A program made the translations under genes and the position numbers. From positions 2,608 through 44,609 of the forward strand of contig JADFPU010000003.1 of the NCBI GenBank assembly GCA_022562175.1: a stretch of DNA of 42,002 nucleotides. Direction: 5' to 3'. Source of the stretch: Pseudomonadota bacterium (GTDB lineage Bacteria; Pseudomonadota; Gammaproteobacteria; Eutrophobiales; Eutrophobiaceae). Of this stretch, positions 33,773 through 42,002 are shown in pieces (the stretch's first letter is position 1; each line of letters opens with the position of its first letter). The notes below the pieces were generated by a model. It searched no databases. It had not been told where the DNA came from and saw only the letters and a program-made list of their open reading frames with translations.

Positions 33773-36541
33773 ATGCATAAACACATACTCATATCGTTGT
33801 TGCTTATTTTCACTATCATGCTGACAGGCTGTGGTGCAGGTTTGTCACCGGCAGAACATTTGCAACGGGCGAAGGAATACCGTACCGGGGGTAATCTCAA
33901 TGCAGGTATTATTGAGTTAAAAAATGTATTGCAATCAGAGCCTGGCCATGCCGAGGCGCGTTGGTTGCTGGGCGAATTATATCTCGAGCAAGGCAACGGC
34001 GCCGCAGCGCTCAAGGAACTGGAAAGAGCAAAAGAGCTTGGCCGAAATACACCAGAACTCAAGATCGCCTTGTTACAAAGCTTGCTGTTGCAACAACAAT
34101 ACCTGGAAGTCATCCTGAAGACCCCGTCCGTGGACGATAAAAGCGCAACCACCGAGTTGCTGACCCTGAGGGGTGAGGCACATATGGGGCTGAATAAACT
34201 CGACCGGGCAAAGCAGGTATTTGAAAGGGCAATAGAACTCGATCCGGTTTACATGGCAGCACGCCTGGCAATGGTCCGCCTGGCTCTGCGTGGAGGTAAA
34301 TTCGATGATGCGCAGCAACAGCTTGATCATATAGAGCAACAAGACAAAACAAATATCAAGCTTTGGTTACTGCGTGGGGCACTGGCCTTGCAGATGCAAT
34401 CAGCAGAACAGGCGGAGGCCGCCTATCGACAGGCGCTCGCTATTTCTGAAAATGAACCTGTAGCACAGCTGGGACTTGCCCGCGCACTGATTGGCCAAAG
34501 TAATTTTGCTGAATCACGTGAGTTAATTGAAAGGTTCAAACAACAGTTTACCAATAATCCAGTAGCAAACGTTCTGCTTGCCAGCATAGAACTACAACAA
34601 AAAAACAGGGAAAAGGCCAAAGATGCACTGCTGCAGGTAACCAGGGTTGTGCCGAACAATCCACAGGCCTTGATGATGCTGGCGACAATATACTATGAAG
34701 ATGGTCAGTTACAGCAGGCTGCACAACATCTGCAGCGATTTCAGGCAGCTTTCCCCAACTATTTACCTGCACAAAAGCTGGCTGCAGCGATAGAACTCCG
34801 GCTTGGCAAACCCGCCGATGCAATCAAATCGTTGCGCCTGGTCATCGATCAGGCGAGTAATGATCCGCAATTTTTTGCCTTGCTTGGCAATGCTTATTTG
34901 CGCAATGGTGAAGTCGATGAAGGCACTGCCTATCTTTCTCATGCCGCAGAGATGGCGCCTGAGCAGGCCTCAATAAAAACTCAACTGGCCCTGGGTAAAC
35001 TCAGTTCAGGTGATGCCGAACAGGCGATCGTGGAGCTGGAGTCTGCTGTCGAACTGGATCCGGAGCTTATCCAGGCGGACATCCTGCTTGGCCTGATCCA
35101 CCTGCGTCGGCAGGAGTATGTCAAAGCGCTTGAAGTCGGCAAGCGATCGGTTGAAAAGCACAGTGACAACCCGCTTTTCTATAATCTAATGGGGGCCGCA
35201 TACCTGGGACAGAAAGAGTATGAGTCAGCGGCCTCTCAATTTAACCGTGCACTGGAAGTTGATCCGGAATTCTCACCAGCCATGAACAACCTCGCAAACA
35301 TTGATTATCTACAGAAGAATACCGAGGCAGCAAGGAAAAAATTCGAAGCAGTGTTACAGATCAATGAAAAAAATATCCAGGCCCTGATCGGACTTGCCCG
35401 GATCGCAGGAGATGCCAATGATGCCAGCGGCTATACCCGTCACCTGGAAAAAGCCCGGCGAGCGAATAGCCATGTATTAGCACCACGTTTATTGCTAGCG
35501 AATTATTATCTGACAACGGGTGATTTTGAAAGCGGACTGGATATTGCCAGGGAGGCGCGTGACATAGCGCCTGAACGGCCGGCCATCCTGACTTTGTTGG
35601 GAAAGTTGGAACATGGTACAGGTAATTATAATGCTGCGATTGAAACCTTCAGTAAAGTCGTTGCAGCACAGCCTGAGTCTGCGGAAGACTATTTCCTGCT
35701 CGGACTTGCCCAGAGGCAGGCCAATCAACCCGTTAAAGCCAGGTCTTCATGGCAGAAGTCCCTTGAGTTGCAACCGGGTAATATATTGGTATTGAGTGGC
35801 CTGGCCTCAATGGACATGCAATCAGGGAAGTATGATGACGCCATGGCACGCGTTTCTGAGATCAAGGCAACGCATCCGAAATCACCGGAAGGTGACGCCA
35901 TTGAAGGCGATATTAATATGGCCCGGGGACAAATACCGGACGGCTTAAAAGCCTATGAACGCGCCTTCAATATACAACAGACAAGTATTTTGGCTATAAA
36001 ACTTTATCAGGCACGTTTACAAAGTGATGATCAGGCCGGTGCACAAAAAAGCTTGATTGCATGGATCAAACAGCATCCACAGGACATTGCTACGAAACTC
36101 GTATATGCGGGGTCGCAGCTGCAAGCAGGTAATTCGGCAACCGCAATCCGTTTGTATGAGGAAATCCTCAGGCAATCACCTGATAATATTGTCGCACTCA
36201 ATAATCTGGCGTGGTTGTATCACGAAAACAAGGATCCACGGGCGCTGGAGCTCGCCCAACGTGCGTATAAACTCAAACCCGATATGCTCAGTGTGGTGGA
36301 TACCCTGGCCTGGGTGCTTATCGAACAGGGACAAGTCGAGCGAGGTCTCACATTACTACAACCCGTGGTGACAGGCGACGGGGTAGAGCCGAGTATTCGT
36401 TATCATTATGCAGTCGGCCTGGCAAAGTCAGGAGAAACTGATAACGCCAGGGCAGAGTTAAACAGGCTGTTAAGCAGTAATGAGACGTTTCAGGAACGCC
36501 AAGACGCGGCACAATTACTCAAATCCCTGAATAAAAAATAA
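33773..36541 (+). CDS. prsT: PEP-CTERM/exosortase-associated TPR lipoprotein, PrsT type
   Basis: About 922 residues, the usual size for PrsT. A signal sequence (LISLLLIFTIMLTGC) ends in the lipobox LTGC. More than 20 TPR units run to the end, for example GNLNAGIIELKNVLQSEPGHAEARWLLGELY style repeats, GEVDEGTAYLSHAAEMAP, EYESAASQFNRALEVDP, and the late VALNNLAWLYHE and DTLAWVLIEQGQ typical of this family. PrsT occurs in exopolysaccharide loci of bacteria with exosortase/PEP-CTERM sorting. No exosortase is in the window, so it would be elsewhere. Start choice is open: the track ATG at 33737 adds 12 polar residues before the signal; AAGG touches the chosen ATG, so neither has an ideal ribosome site. 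Confidence 0.87.
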   Translation: MHKHILISLLLIFTIMLTGCGAGLSPAEHLQRAKEYRTGGNLNAGIIELKNVLQSEPGHAEARWLLGELYLEQGNGAAALKELERAKELGRNTPELKIALLQSLLLQQQYLEVILKTPSVDDKSATTELLTLRGEAHMGLNKLDRAKQVFERAIELDPVYMAARLAMVRLALRGGKFDDAQQQLDHIEQQDKTNIKLWLLRGALALQMQSAEQAEAAYRQALAISENEPVAQLGLARALIGQSNFAESRELIERFKQQFTNNPVANVLLASIELQQKNREKAKDALLQVTRVVPNNPQALMMLATIYYEDGQLQQAAQHLQRFQAAFPNYLPAQKLAAAIELRLGKPADAIKSLRLVIDQASNDPQFFALLGNAYLRNGEVDEGTAYLSHAAEMAPEQASIKTQLALGKLSSGDAEQAIVELESAVELDPELIQADILLGLIHLRRQEYVKALEVGKRSVEKHSDNPLFYNLMGAAYLGQKEYESAASQFNRALEVDPEFSPAMNNLANIDYLQKNTEAARKKFEAVLQINEKNIQALIGLARIAGDANDASGYTRHLEKARRANSHVLAPRLLLANYYLTTGDFESGLDIAREARDIAPERPAILTLLGKLEHGTGNYNAAIETFSKVVAAQPESAEDYFLLGLAQRQANQPVKARSSWQKSLELQPGNILVLSGLASMDMQSGKYDDAMARVSEIKATHPKSPEGDAIEGDINMARGQIPDGLKAYERAFNIQQTSILAIKLYQARLQSDDQAGAQKSLIAWIKQHPQDIATKLVYAGSQLQAGNSATAIRLYEEILRQSPDNIVALNNLAWLYHENKDPRALELAQRAYKLKPDMLSVVDTLAWVLIEQGQVERGLTLLQPVVTGDGVEPSIRYHYAVGLAKSGETDNARAELNRLLSSNETFQERQDAAQLLKSLNKK

Positions 36542-36677
36542 GGGGACCTTCTGTATACGCTCTGTTTGTGATAAATCAATACGCATGAACATGGAGCAGG
36601 TCATCGGTACGCCGAACTGGTACATGTGGAGACCGAAGCGGCGCAGGGGCCTTGCTATCAAACACCGATGATGATTA

Positions 36678-37472
36678 ATGAGCAATAAACAACGAGAAAA
36701 TTTTCTGGGATTTGCAACGGAAATCGTCGAGGCTGCGGGCAGGATTGCGCTGCAGTATTTCCGTTCGCCTATTGAAGTGGATAGTAAAACAGGCAAAGCG
36801 AATTTTGATCCAGTGACCGCGGCTGATCGGGAAATAGAGGCTTTTATTCGGACAAAAATTATAGAAGTCTATCCGGGCCACTCGATAATTGGTGAGGAGC
36901 AGGAAGATAGTCAAGGTTCGGAAGATTTTAAGTGGATCATCGATCCTATCGATGGTACGCGTGCCTTTATATCGGGCTCACCGATGTGGGGAATTTTACT
37001 CGGTTTGATGGAGGGCGATAAGCCCGTACTGGGGTTGATGCATCAACCCTATCTTCAAGAAACGTTTGTTGGCAGTCGTGCAGGTGCTTTCATACGGAAG
37101 TCTGCTACGGATCAGTCAATCAATACTCGCAGCACAAGTGAATTAACAGATGCAACCTTGTACTGCACACATCCTTCCATGTTTAGCTCGGAGCATGATC
37201 TGAAGGCTTTTAATGATGTCGCAGCGAATTGTCAGTTAATGCGCTTTGGCGGAGATTGCTATGCGTATTGCATGTTGGCGCATGGCTTGATTGATCTGGT
37301 CATTGAAGGTGGGCTGCAGCCCTATGATATTATCCCGCTTATCCCCATTATTGAGGCTGCGGGGGGCATCGTTACCAATTGGCAAGGAGGCTCGGCATTA
37401 AGCGGTGGCAATGTCATCGCTGCAGCGAATGCGGGCTTGCATGAAAAGGCGATGATGCTTCTGTCGGGCTAG
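36678..37472 (+). CDS. hisN: Inositol-monophosphatase-family phosphatase, HisN type
   Basis: 264-residue Mg-dependent phosphatase. Metal-site motifs are present: the GEEQED glutamates near residue 73, IDPIDGTRAFISG (the DPIDGT signature) near 92, and GLQPYDIIPLIPIIEAAGG near 213 with the final metal aspartate. The TRAFISGSPMWG context is typical of histidinol-phosphatases of the IMPase type (HisN) rather than SuhB, which has TTNF. It lies 137 nt after prsT, and I see no his genes nearby. It is convergent with the ATP-grasp gene. A role for another sugar or alcohol phosphate cannot be excluded. Confidence 0.85.
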   Translation: MSNKQRENFLGFATEIVEAAGRIALQYFRSPIEVDSKTGKANFDPVTAADREIEAFIRTKIIEVYPGHSIIGEEQEDSQGSEDFKWIIDPIDGTRAFISGSPMWGILLGLMEGDKPVLGLMHQPYLQETFVGSRAGAFIRKSATDQSINTRSTSELTDATLYCTHPSMFSSEHDLKAFNDVAANCQLMRFGGDCYAYCMLAHGLIDLVIEGGLQPYDIIPLIPIIEAAGGIVTNWQGGSALSGGNVIAAANAGLHEKAMMLLSG

Positions 37473-37529
37473 CCCGCGTATTGCACGAGTTGTCGCCCAT
37501 TGTCATGCCGGACTAAGTGGAGGGGTGTT

Positions 37530-38441
37530 TTATCCGACTGCAGATTCCTGTTGGCTGATGTTTAATTGCTGCATGAAATCATCGACCAGTAATTGTGCGA
37601 TATTGTCTTTGCAGACTGATTGCAGACCACGCCAGGCGGGCACGCTGTTTACCTCCAGCACCATAAACTGATTTTCCGCATCAGCAATAATGTCAACGCC
37701 GGCATAATATGCGCCGGTTGCCCGTGTCGCATCTTCAGCCAGGTTACGTAACTGCTCCGTTAGCACGGCAGGTAAACACTTGCCACCACGCGCGCGGTTG
37801 GTTATCCAATGCTCGGAAATCCTTTCCATGGCTGCCACAGCCTGACCATTGATGACCAGTACACGCCAGTCTCGGCCTGATTGATTCTGTTGGGCAACAT
37901 AAGATTGTAGATAATAGACACCGTTTATCTGTTCAGGGGCAGGAAGTTGCGTAGCTGATTCTATTAGCTGTAGACCTCGACCACAGTTCCCAAACAAGGG
38001 TTTCAGTACCAGCTTCCTGCCTGCGGCAGTCTCTTTTTCTACAACAGCAAGTGCATCAGACTCTGATTCACAGACCCAGGCAGGCGGCGATGCTATATCT
38101 GAGCGCGCCAGCAAAAAACTGGTCATGCCTTTATCAACCGTTTGCTCAATAATACGTGCGTCGTTGTAGACCAGAATGCCCAGGTCGGTCAGCGCATGCA
38201 GGATATCAAGTCTGAATGACACCTCCTCAAAACCACCGCCCGGCACTGCTCTTACAAACACCGCATCCGGCAGCGTGTCGGAAAAGCCCGGGATATCGAG
38301 GCCGATCCGGCCCGAGTTAAAGCCAATACGACATTCAGAAAGCGATAGGATTGTTACCCTGGCATTATATTTTTTGAGGGCCTGACAGAGTGATTGTTCA
38401 TGCCAGCCTTTATTATTGGAAAAGATGATAATATTTTTCAT
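37530..38441 (-). CDS. RimK-like ATP-grasp ligase (possible H4MPT glutamate ligase)
   Basis: 303 residues with the ATP-grasp order: an N-terminal Rossmann-like lobe (IIIFSNNKGWHEQSLCQAL), TVDKGMTSFLLARSDIASPPAWV, the ATP-binding KLVLKPLFGNCGRGLQLI, YYLQSYVAQQNQSGRDWRVLVI and the metal-binding LEVNSVPAWRGLQSV. It resembles RimK/MptN-type L-glutamate ligases; RimK-like genes are regularly found with tetrahydromethanopterin (H4MPT) genes in methylotrophs. It is divergent across 104 nt from a second ATP-grasp gene that resembles the OrfY of those clusters, which supports this reading. RimK proper is less likely given the neighbour. Confidence 0.82.
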   Translation of the reverse strand: MKNIIIFSNNKGWHEQSLCQALKKYNARVTILSLSECRIGFNSGRIGLDIPGFSDTLPDAVFVRAVPGGGFEEVSFRLDILHALTDLGILVYNDARIIEQTVDKGMTSFLLARSDIASPPAWVCESESDALAVVEKETAAGRKLVLKPLFGNCGRGLQLIESATQLPAPEQINGVYYLQSYVAQQNQSGRDWRVLVINGQAVAAMERISEHWITNRARGGKCLPAVLTEQLRNLAEDATRATGAYYAGVDIIADAENQFMVLEVNSVPAWRGLQSVCKDNIAQLLVDDFMQQLNISQQESAVG

Positions 38442-38545
38442 CAGGGTCGTATTCGTTTTGTAAAACCGGCATGAAGATAAATGTATGAACCGTTATTGTT
38501 ACAAACACTGAGATAATAGCAACGATAACCTTTGATAAATGATCA

Positions 38546-39694
38546 ATGCAAGATAAGCGTCTACTTATTATTGGTGCGAGTGCACGTGCCGCTTGCTTCT
38601 CTGCGTCCCGCGCCGGGTTTGAGCCGTACTGGATCGATCAGTTCGGTGATTGTGATCTCAGCAATGCATTTGACGGCAACAGAGTCGCCAGTGAAGATTA
38701 CCCTGCCGGTATAATTAACTGTGTACAGGAATCACCTGATGCGCCCTGGCTATATACCGGGGCAATGGAGAATCACTTAAATGTGCTTGAGCAAGTGGCA
38801 CAGATGCGGCCACTGCTGGGAAACGACCGAGCTGTCTGTGTGCAAGTGCGTGACCCTGTGAGATTGGCAGCATGTGTGAGCCGTGCAGGGATTGCAAGTC
38901 CGGAGATATTTACCCATGCAGATGTTCAGGCAGCACAACAGCGCTGCCTGATAAAGCCGGTTCACGGTGCCGGTGGTATGGGCATCTCCGTCTTTAATGA
39001 TGCGCAACAAATCCCGGCGCATCACTATCTACAGGAGTTTATAGAAGGCCAAAGTGTGTCAGCTGTCTTTATTGGCAACGCGGCCAAGGCTTGTTTACTT
39101 GGTGTGACGCGCCAACTTATCGGCGAGCCTGATTTTAATGCCGCAGCTTTTAACTATTGCGGCAGTATAGGTCCATTAGCACTCTCATCGACAGCAACGC
39201 ATCAGTGGTCAACGCTAGGCAATGCCCTGGTGAAGGAATTTGGTTTGCGTGGATTATTTGGTGTCGATGCGATCATGCAGCAGGATGTGATCTTCCCTGT
39301 CGAGGTGAACCCACGTTACACCGCCTCCGTTGAGGTGATTGAGTTGGCGACAGGTTTGCCTGTTATCGCCATGCATTGCCAGGCCTGCGCAGGTCTTTTG
39401 CCGGTGATTGAGGATAAACCGGTGCAGAAATTGATCGGTAAGGCCTATCTGTTTGCACCGCATGATTTGCAAATAACCGACATCCCGGCATCTCTGAATG
39501 CTGATGTTGGTGATGGTCTCCCATGTATAGCCGACATACCGGAGACCGGTGCAATAATTTATCAAGGCAAACCGGTCATGACCTTGCTGGTAGAAGCGGC
39601 AGATGAAGAAAAATGCCGGGTTATGTTAAAGCACGCAGTTTCACAACTTATGCAGACAGGTTGGCTGGTATGTTGTAGCCGCCTGTCAAGTTGA
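38546..39694 (+). CDS. ATP-grasp protein resembling H4MPT-cluster OrfY
   Basis: 382 residues. It starts with an unusual Rossmann-like lobe (LLIIGASARAACFSASRAGFEPYWIDQFGDCDL), typical of the ATP-grasp protein called OrfY in methylotroph tetrahydromethanopterin clusters. Next are WLYTGAMENHLNVLEQVA, a lysine-containing ATP-site block CLIKPVHGAGGMGISV, YLQEFIEGQSVSAVFIG, and the metal-binding end of the ATP-grasp fold VEVNPRYTASVEVIE. The substrate of OrfY is not known to me. With the RimK-like gene next door it suggests the organism makes a pterin cofactor for C1 transfer. None of the definite H4MPT genes (fae, mtdB, mch, fhc) is in the window. Confidence 0.8.
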   Translation: MQDKRLLIIGASARAACFSASRAGFEPYWIDQFGDCDLSNAFDGNRVASEDYPAGIINCVQESPDAPWLYTGAMENHLNVLEQVAQMRPLLGNDRAVCVQVRDPVRLAACVSRAGIASPEIFTHADVQAAQQRCLIKPVHGAGGMGISVFNDAQQIPAHHYLQEFIEGQSVSAVFIGNAAKACLLGVTRQLIGEPDFNAAAFNYCGSIGPLALSSTATHQWSTLGNALVKEFGLRGLFGVDAIMQQDVIFPVEVNPRYTASVEVIELATGLPVIAMHCQACAGLLPVIEDKPVQKLIGKAYLFAPHDLQITDIPASLNADVGDGLPCIADIPETGAIIYQGKPVMTLLVEAADEEKCRVMLKHAVSQLMQTGWLVCCSRLSS

Positions 39695-39840
39695 AATTTG
39701 AGTCTTTGTATGACAGAAGCAATTATATATAACGAGATAGGGGTAGTTAGATGAAAAACACCATATAAATTTTCGTAGTGATCCCGTACACCGAGTGAAG
39801 TACTATGGGGGGAATTCGTTGATTATCCTGAAGAATCCCA

Positions 39841-40584
39841 ATGGCATTATCTGATCCGCTTTTCTGGCTGATTATCCTGACAAGTTTTATTGCTACTGCG
39901 GTAAGTTCCACATTTGCGATTGGTGGCGGTTTTATCATGATCGCGGTACTAAGCAGTGTGTTGCCTATTTCGGCTATCGTACCGATACACAGTATCCTCA
40001 TGATAGGTCTGTCAATTTCACGTACCTGGTATTTCAGGCGACATATCCTGTGGGTTATCGTCGTACCTTTCATCGTTGGCAGTGCCATTGGCGTCTCCGC
40101 TGGCGCAAGCATCTATGTTGATCTACCAGACGCCTTTATTGCAGCAGCAATCGGCGCTTTGATGTTGGCAGCTGTCTGGTTCCCGGCAATAAACTGGAGG
40201 CCTGCGATCCCGCAGCCTTTTTTCTGGCTCGGCATTATCCATTCTTTTTTGTCAACCTTATTTACCTTTGGCGGCCTGTTTCAACCACTGATGGTGCGTA
40301 CCCGCATGGAGAAAATGCAGATCACGGCAACACTTGCTGCGGGTCTGCTGGGTATGAATATTTTTAAAGTAACAGGCTACAAAACTTTTGGATTTGATTA
40401 CAGCCCTTATATCCTGCTTGCCTGTTTGTCGATACTGGCGTCACTGCCGGGCGCCTGGATGGGCAGGCATTTCGTACAAAGAGTGCCTGATCATATGTTC
40501 CGATTTATTTTTAAACTGCTTATTACCTTGTTTGCAATTAGATTACTCTACCATGCCTGGGATATTAGCGACTTTGTAATGTAA
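39841..40584 (+). CDS. TauE/SafE-family anion exporter
   Basis: 247 residues with about eight hydrophobic helices in two halves, the pattern of TauE/SafE (DUF81) permeases. The first half has FAIGGGFIMIAVLSSVLP, the second FTFGGLFQPLMVRTRMEKMQITAT, the paired glycine-rich loops of the family. Members export sulfite, sulfoacetate or other organic anions. The gene follows the OrfY-like gene by 146 nt and may be in the same unit. No sulfur-metabolism gene is next to it, so the substrate is open. Confidence 0.87.
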   Translation: MALSDPLFWLIILTSFIATAVSSTFAIGGGFIMIAVLSSVLPISAIVPIHSILMIGLSISRTWYFRRHILWVIVVPFIVGSAIGVSAGASIYVDLPDAFIAAAIGALMLAAVWFPAINWRPAIPQPFFWLGIIHSFLSTLFTFGGLFQPLMVRTRMEKMQITATLAAGLLGMNIFKVTGYKTFGFDYSPYILLACLSILASLPGAWMGRHFVQRVPDHMFRFIFKLLITLFAIRLLYHAWDISDFVM

Positions 40585-40688
40585 CGATGTAATGACCATG
40601 TATATCAACCCGAACAATCATGTACACGATGGTGGCCGTGCAAGTTCCATTATGGAAAAGGGGGCAGTGGCTGAGATCGCCAGCATGT

Positions 40689-41130
40689 TCAGGTCAGGCG
40701 CTCAAGCGCGGCGCCGGAATCGAGGATACGGCGGACTTCATCCGCGGCGGTTTGCACGGATTGGTGGCGGCGCAGGTGCCACAGGCAAATCGATGCGGTA
40801 AATACCAGCGCCTCGCGGGTCGGGCCGGGCTTGCCGGTCAGTGCGTCCTTGCCGGTCTGTACCGACGCCTCGGCCAACGCGCTGGTATCACGGCTCTGCG
40901 CGTGAATCTGGTCGCGCGTATTCGCGGCTATCTTGACGTGTTCGGGGATCGGGGTGGTACGTACCGGCTGGTTGATCGCGAGGTCCGCGGGATCGATGTC
41001 CGTATACTGTTCTTCGCCATGGTCATGGTAATAAAAAATCCGTCCGGTTTTCTGCAGTGACGGTACGATACCGCCCTCAACGCCACGCACGATCAACGCC
41101 GAGTCGAAATCTGCATCCAGTGGATGCGTC
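40689..41130 (-). pseudogene. 3' fragment of a TrpD-like (anthranilate phosphoribosyltransferase-fold) gene
   Basis: The minus ORF of the track (GTG at 41183) is a chimera. From about 41130 down to 40689 it reads like the C-terminal third of a TrpD-like protein of the glycosyltransferase family 3 fold: ALIVRGVEGGIVPSLQKTG, YYHDHGEEQYTDIDPADL, then GPTREALVFTASICLWHLRRH and VRRILDSGAALERL. The first about 20 residues of the ORF (NNIIRIPLKRY) are the reverse of the group II intron reverse transcriptase frame, so they are not part of it. The N-terminal two thirds are missing. The segment is visibly more GC-rich than its neighbours. Family call is by eye; it is not canonical TrpD and probably is the TrpD2-like group. 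Confidence 0.55.
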
Positions 41131-41660
41131 GACAGCATCCAGGCATACCGTTTGAGCGGTATGCGGATGATGTTGTTTGCCACTGTCGCAGCGAAAAAGA
41201 AGCTCAGACCTTGTAGGTAGAACTGAGAGATAGATTGGCTAACTGCAAGCTGCAGTTACATCCTATCAAGACTCAGATTGTGTACTGCAAGGACGGTAAG
41301 CGTCGAGGTAAGTACTCTCGTACTCGCTTTGATTTTCTGGGGTTCAGCTTCCATGCGCGTTCTGTGCAGGATCGGCAGGGTAATTTATTTGTTGGATTCA
41401 ACCCGGCGGTTAACCGGGCTGCTTTAAAACGAATGAATCAGGCAATCCGTAATCTTAACTTACATCGTTACACCTCTCTCCCACTGATGGATCTAGCGAA
41501 ACGTCTTAATCCCTTGGTGCGGGGTTGGGTTGCGTATTACGGGTCATTCTACCCGGAACCGCTGCGATGGTTTCTGATCAGAATTGATCTGAGGTTAGGG
41601 TGCTGGGCAAAGAACAAGTACAAACGGTTGCGGAGGCACAAGCGACGCTCTTGGGCTTGA
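41112..41660 (+). pseudogene. Group II intron reverse transcriptase/maturase, 5'-truncated with amber codon
   Basis: The track ORF starts at 41235 (TTG), but the same frame continues upstream through a TAG at 41214-41216 to about 41112. There it reads QWMRRQHPGIPFERYADDVV, which contains the reverse transcriptase catalytic motif YADD, and then CHCRSEKEAQTL before the stop. Downstream are LANCKLQLHPIKTQIVYCKD, FDFLGFSFHARSV and the maturase end LNPLVRGWVAYYGSFYPEPL...KYKRLRRHK. The N-terminal fingers and palm of the enzyme are gone, and the amber codon splits the rest, so it is not functional by itself. It runs opposite to the TrpD-like fragment and abuts it at about 41112-41140. Confidence 0.85.
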
Positions 41661-41733
41661 GAAATGTCGTGAGACATCACCGAGATTGTTTGTACATTGG
41701 GATTACATCTACTTGAAGGGCGTTGGATAAGAA

Positions 41734-41815
41734 GAGCCGGATGAAGCGAGAGTTTCACGTCCGGTTCTGTGAGAGCCTGGAGGGGAGGTTCTTCCGGGCG
41801 ACTCGACTCTAATAC
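41734..41815 (+). ncRNA. 3' end of the group II intron RNA: domains V and VI
   Basis: GAGCCGGATGAAGCGAGAG pairs with the following TTTCACGTCCGGTTC (41734-41767) to form a 34-nt domain V: a GAGCCGG/CCGGTTC basal stem, an upper GAAGC-type stem and a GAGA-like tetraloop, with the catalytic AGC triad in the first strand. GCCTGGA pairs with TTCCGGGC (41775-41800) as a domain VI stem. The intron then ends with GGGCGACTCGACTCTAA at about 41812-41815, typical for bacterial introns. The 3' end thus looks intact although the 5' half of the intron is lost. Confidence 0.8.
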
Positions 41816-41861
41816 AAAGGAGACGTTCGCATTTTCATCAAACACCTGCATTCGCATGACT

Positions 41862-41907
41862 AAAAGTGTATAAAAGCTGACAAAGCGTCGATATTCTTTA
41901 CACTTTT
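41862..41907. repeat. 9-bp inverted repeat downstream of the intron
   Basis: AAAAGTGTA (41862-41870) and TACACTTTT (41899-41907) are exact inverted copies separated by 28 nt. No GC-rich stem or T-run, so a terminator is doubtful; could be an operator pair or the original intron target hairpin. The rest of 41816-42002 shows no clear gene apart from a possible start at 41959. Confidence 0.35.
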
Positions 41908-41958
41908 GAAATATTTCCTGAATCACGCTAAGTCATTATTATTATAAAGGTTTTTAAT

Positions 41959-42002
41959 GTGAACTCCATCACACACCTCATTTGGGATGTCGGAATATTT
42001 TA
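41959..42002 (+). CDS. Possible start of a gene cut by the right edge
   Basis: A GTG at 41959 with AAGG about 9 nt upstream opens a frame that stays open to the end, 14 codons reading VNSITHLIWDVGIF. The hydrophobic LIWDVG resembles the N-terminal motif of HAD-type hydrolases, but 14 codons are too few to name it. The overlapping ATG at 41958 stops at once. Confidence 0.25.
   Translation, partial: MNSITHLIWDVGIF

Noticed and set aside
36515-36796. Minus-strand ORF of 93 residues between prsT and hisN
   Set aside because: Overlaps the ends of both genes; the intergenic part (residues like RRFGLHMYQFGVPMTC) may be a repeat remnant, but there is no support for a gene.
40620-41060. Plus-strand ORF of 146 residues
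   Set aside because: Arg/Gly/Leu-rich shadow of the GC-rich TrpD-like fragment on the minus strand.
41549-41926. Minus-strand ORF of 125 residues
   Set aside because: Antisense to the maturase end and intron domains V-VI; no family resemblance.

Overview
The window looks like chromosomal DNA of an uncultured or little-studied gammaproteobacterium. The evidence is the 800-residue FadE-type acyl-CoA dehydrogenase, the prpBCD methylcitrate genes, a PEP-CTERM/exosortase-associated TPR lipoprotein (PrsT type), and a divergent pair of ATP-grasp genes resembling those that travel with tetrahydromethanopterin biosynthesis in methylotrophs. Gene density is high. No rRNA, tRNA or CRISPR array was found.

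Layout. (1) 1-6136, minus strand: prpB-prpC-prpD followed by a pyruvate phosphate dikinase cut by the left edge. A sigma70-like promoter and a decayed GntR/FCD regulator lie upstream of prpB, and a string of small hairpins lies between prpC and prpD. Together these genes would take propionyl-CoA to pyruvate and on to PEP. (2) 6351-11593: a [2Fe-2S] ferredoxin, a quinone oxidoreductase-like protein, bioA, a ferredoxin reductase and an EamA transporter. (3) 11779-14836: etfBA divergent from an L-2-hydroxyglutarate oxidase gene. (4) 14846-28123: twelve consecutive minus-strand genes forming one apparent operon for an envelope complex I do not recognise as a described system. They encode an ExbB/TolQ/MotA-type channel, two membrane-anchored VWA proteins whose single TM helix carries an ExbD/TolR-like Asp, an actin/Hsp70-like protein with an FHA-like tail, a PEGA-plus-FGE-like protein, a TPR/PEGA-like protein, four lipoproteins, one small secreted protein and a TPR protein ending in a TonB C-terminal domain (the count of four lipoproteins includes the S/Q-rich one). 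This is the best candidate for a new system. (5) 28597-40584: a D-2-hydroxyglutarate/D-lactate dehydrogenase-like flavoprotein, fadE, a polytopic membrane protein, prsT, a HisN-type phosphatase, the two ATP-grasp ligases and a TauE/SafE exporter. (6) 40585-42002: a rearranged patch with the 3' part of a TrpD-like gene abutting a 5'-truncated group II intron remnant, whose reverse transcriptase carries an amber codon but whose domain V is intact.

The metabolic genes fit together as oxidation of fatty acids, propionate and hydroxyacids through ETF, with gluconeogenesis from pyruvate. The large operon reads as a proton-motive-force-driven periplasmic machine, but its task cannot be read from the sequence. 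All family assignments were made by eye from motifs; no database search was run.
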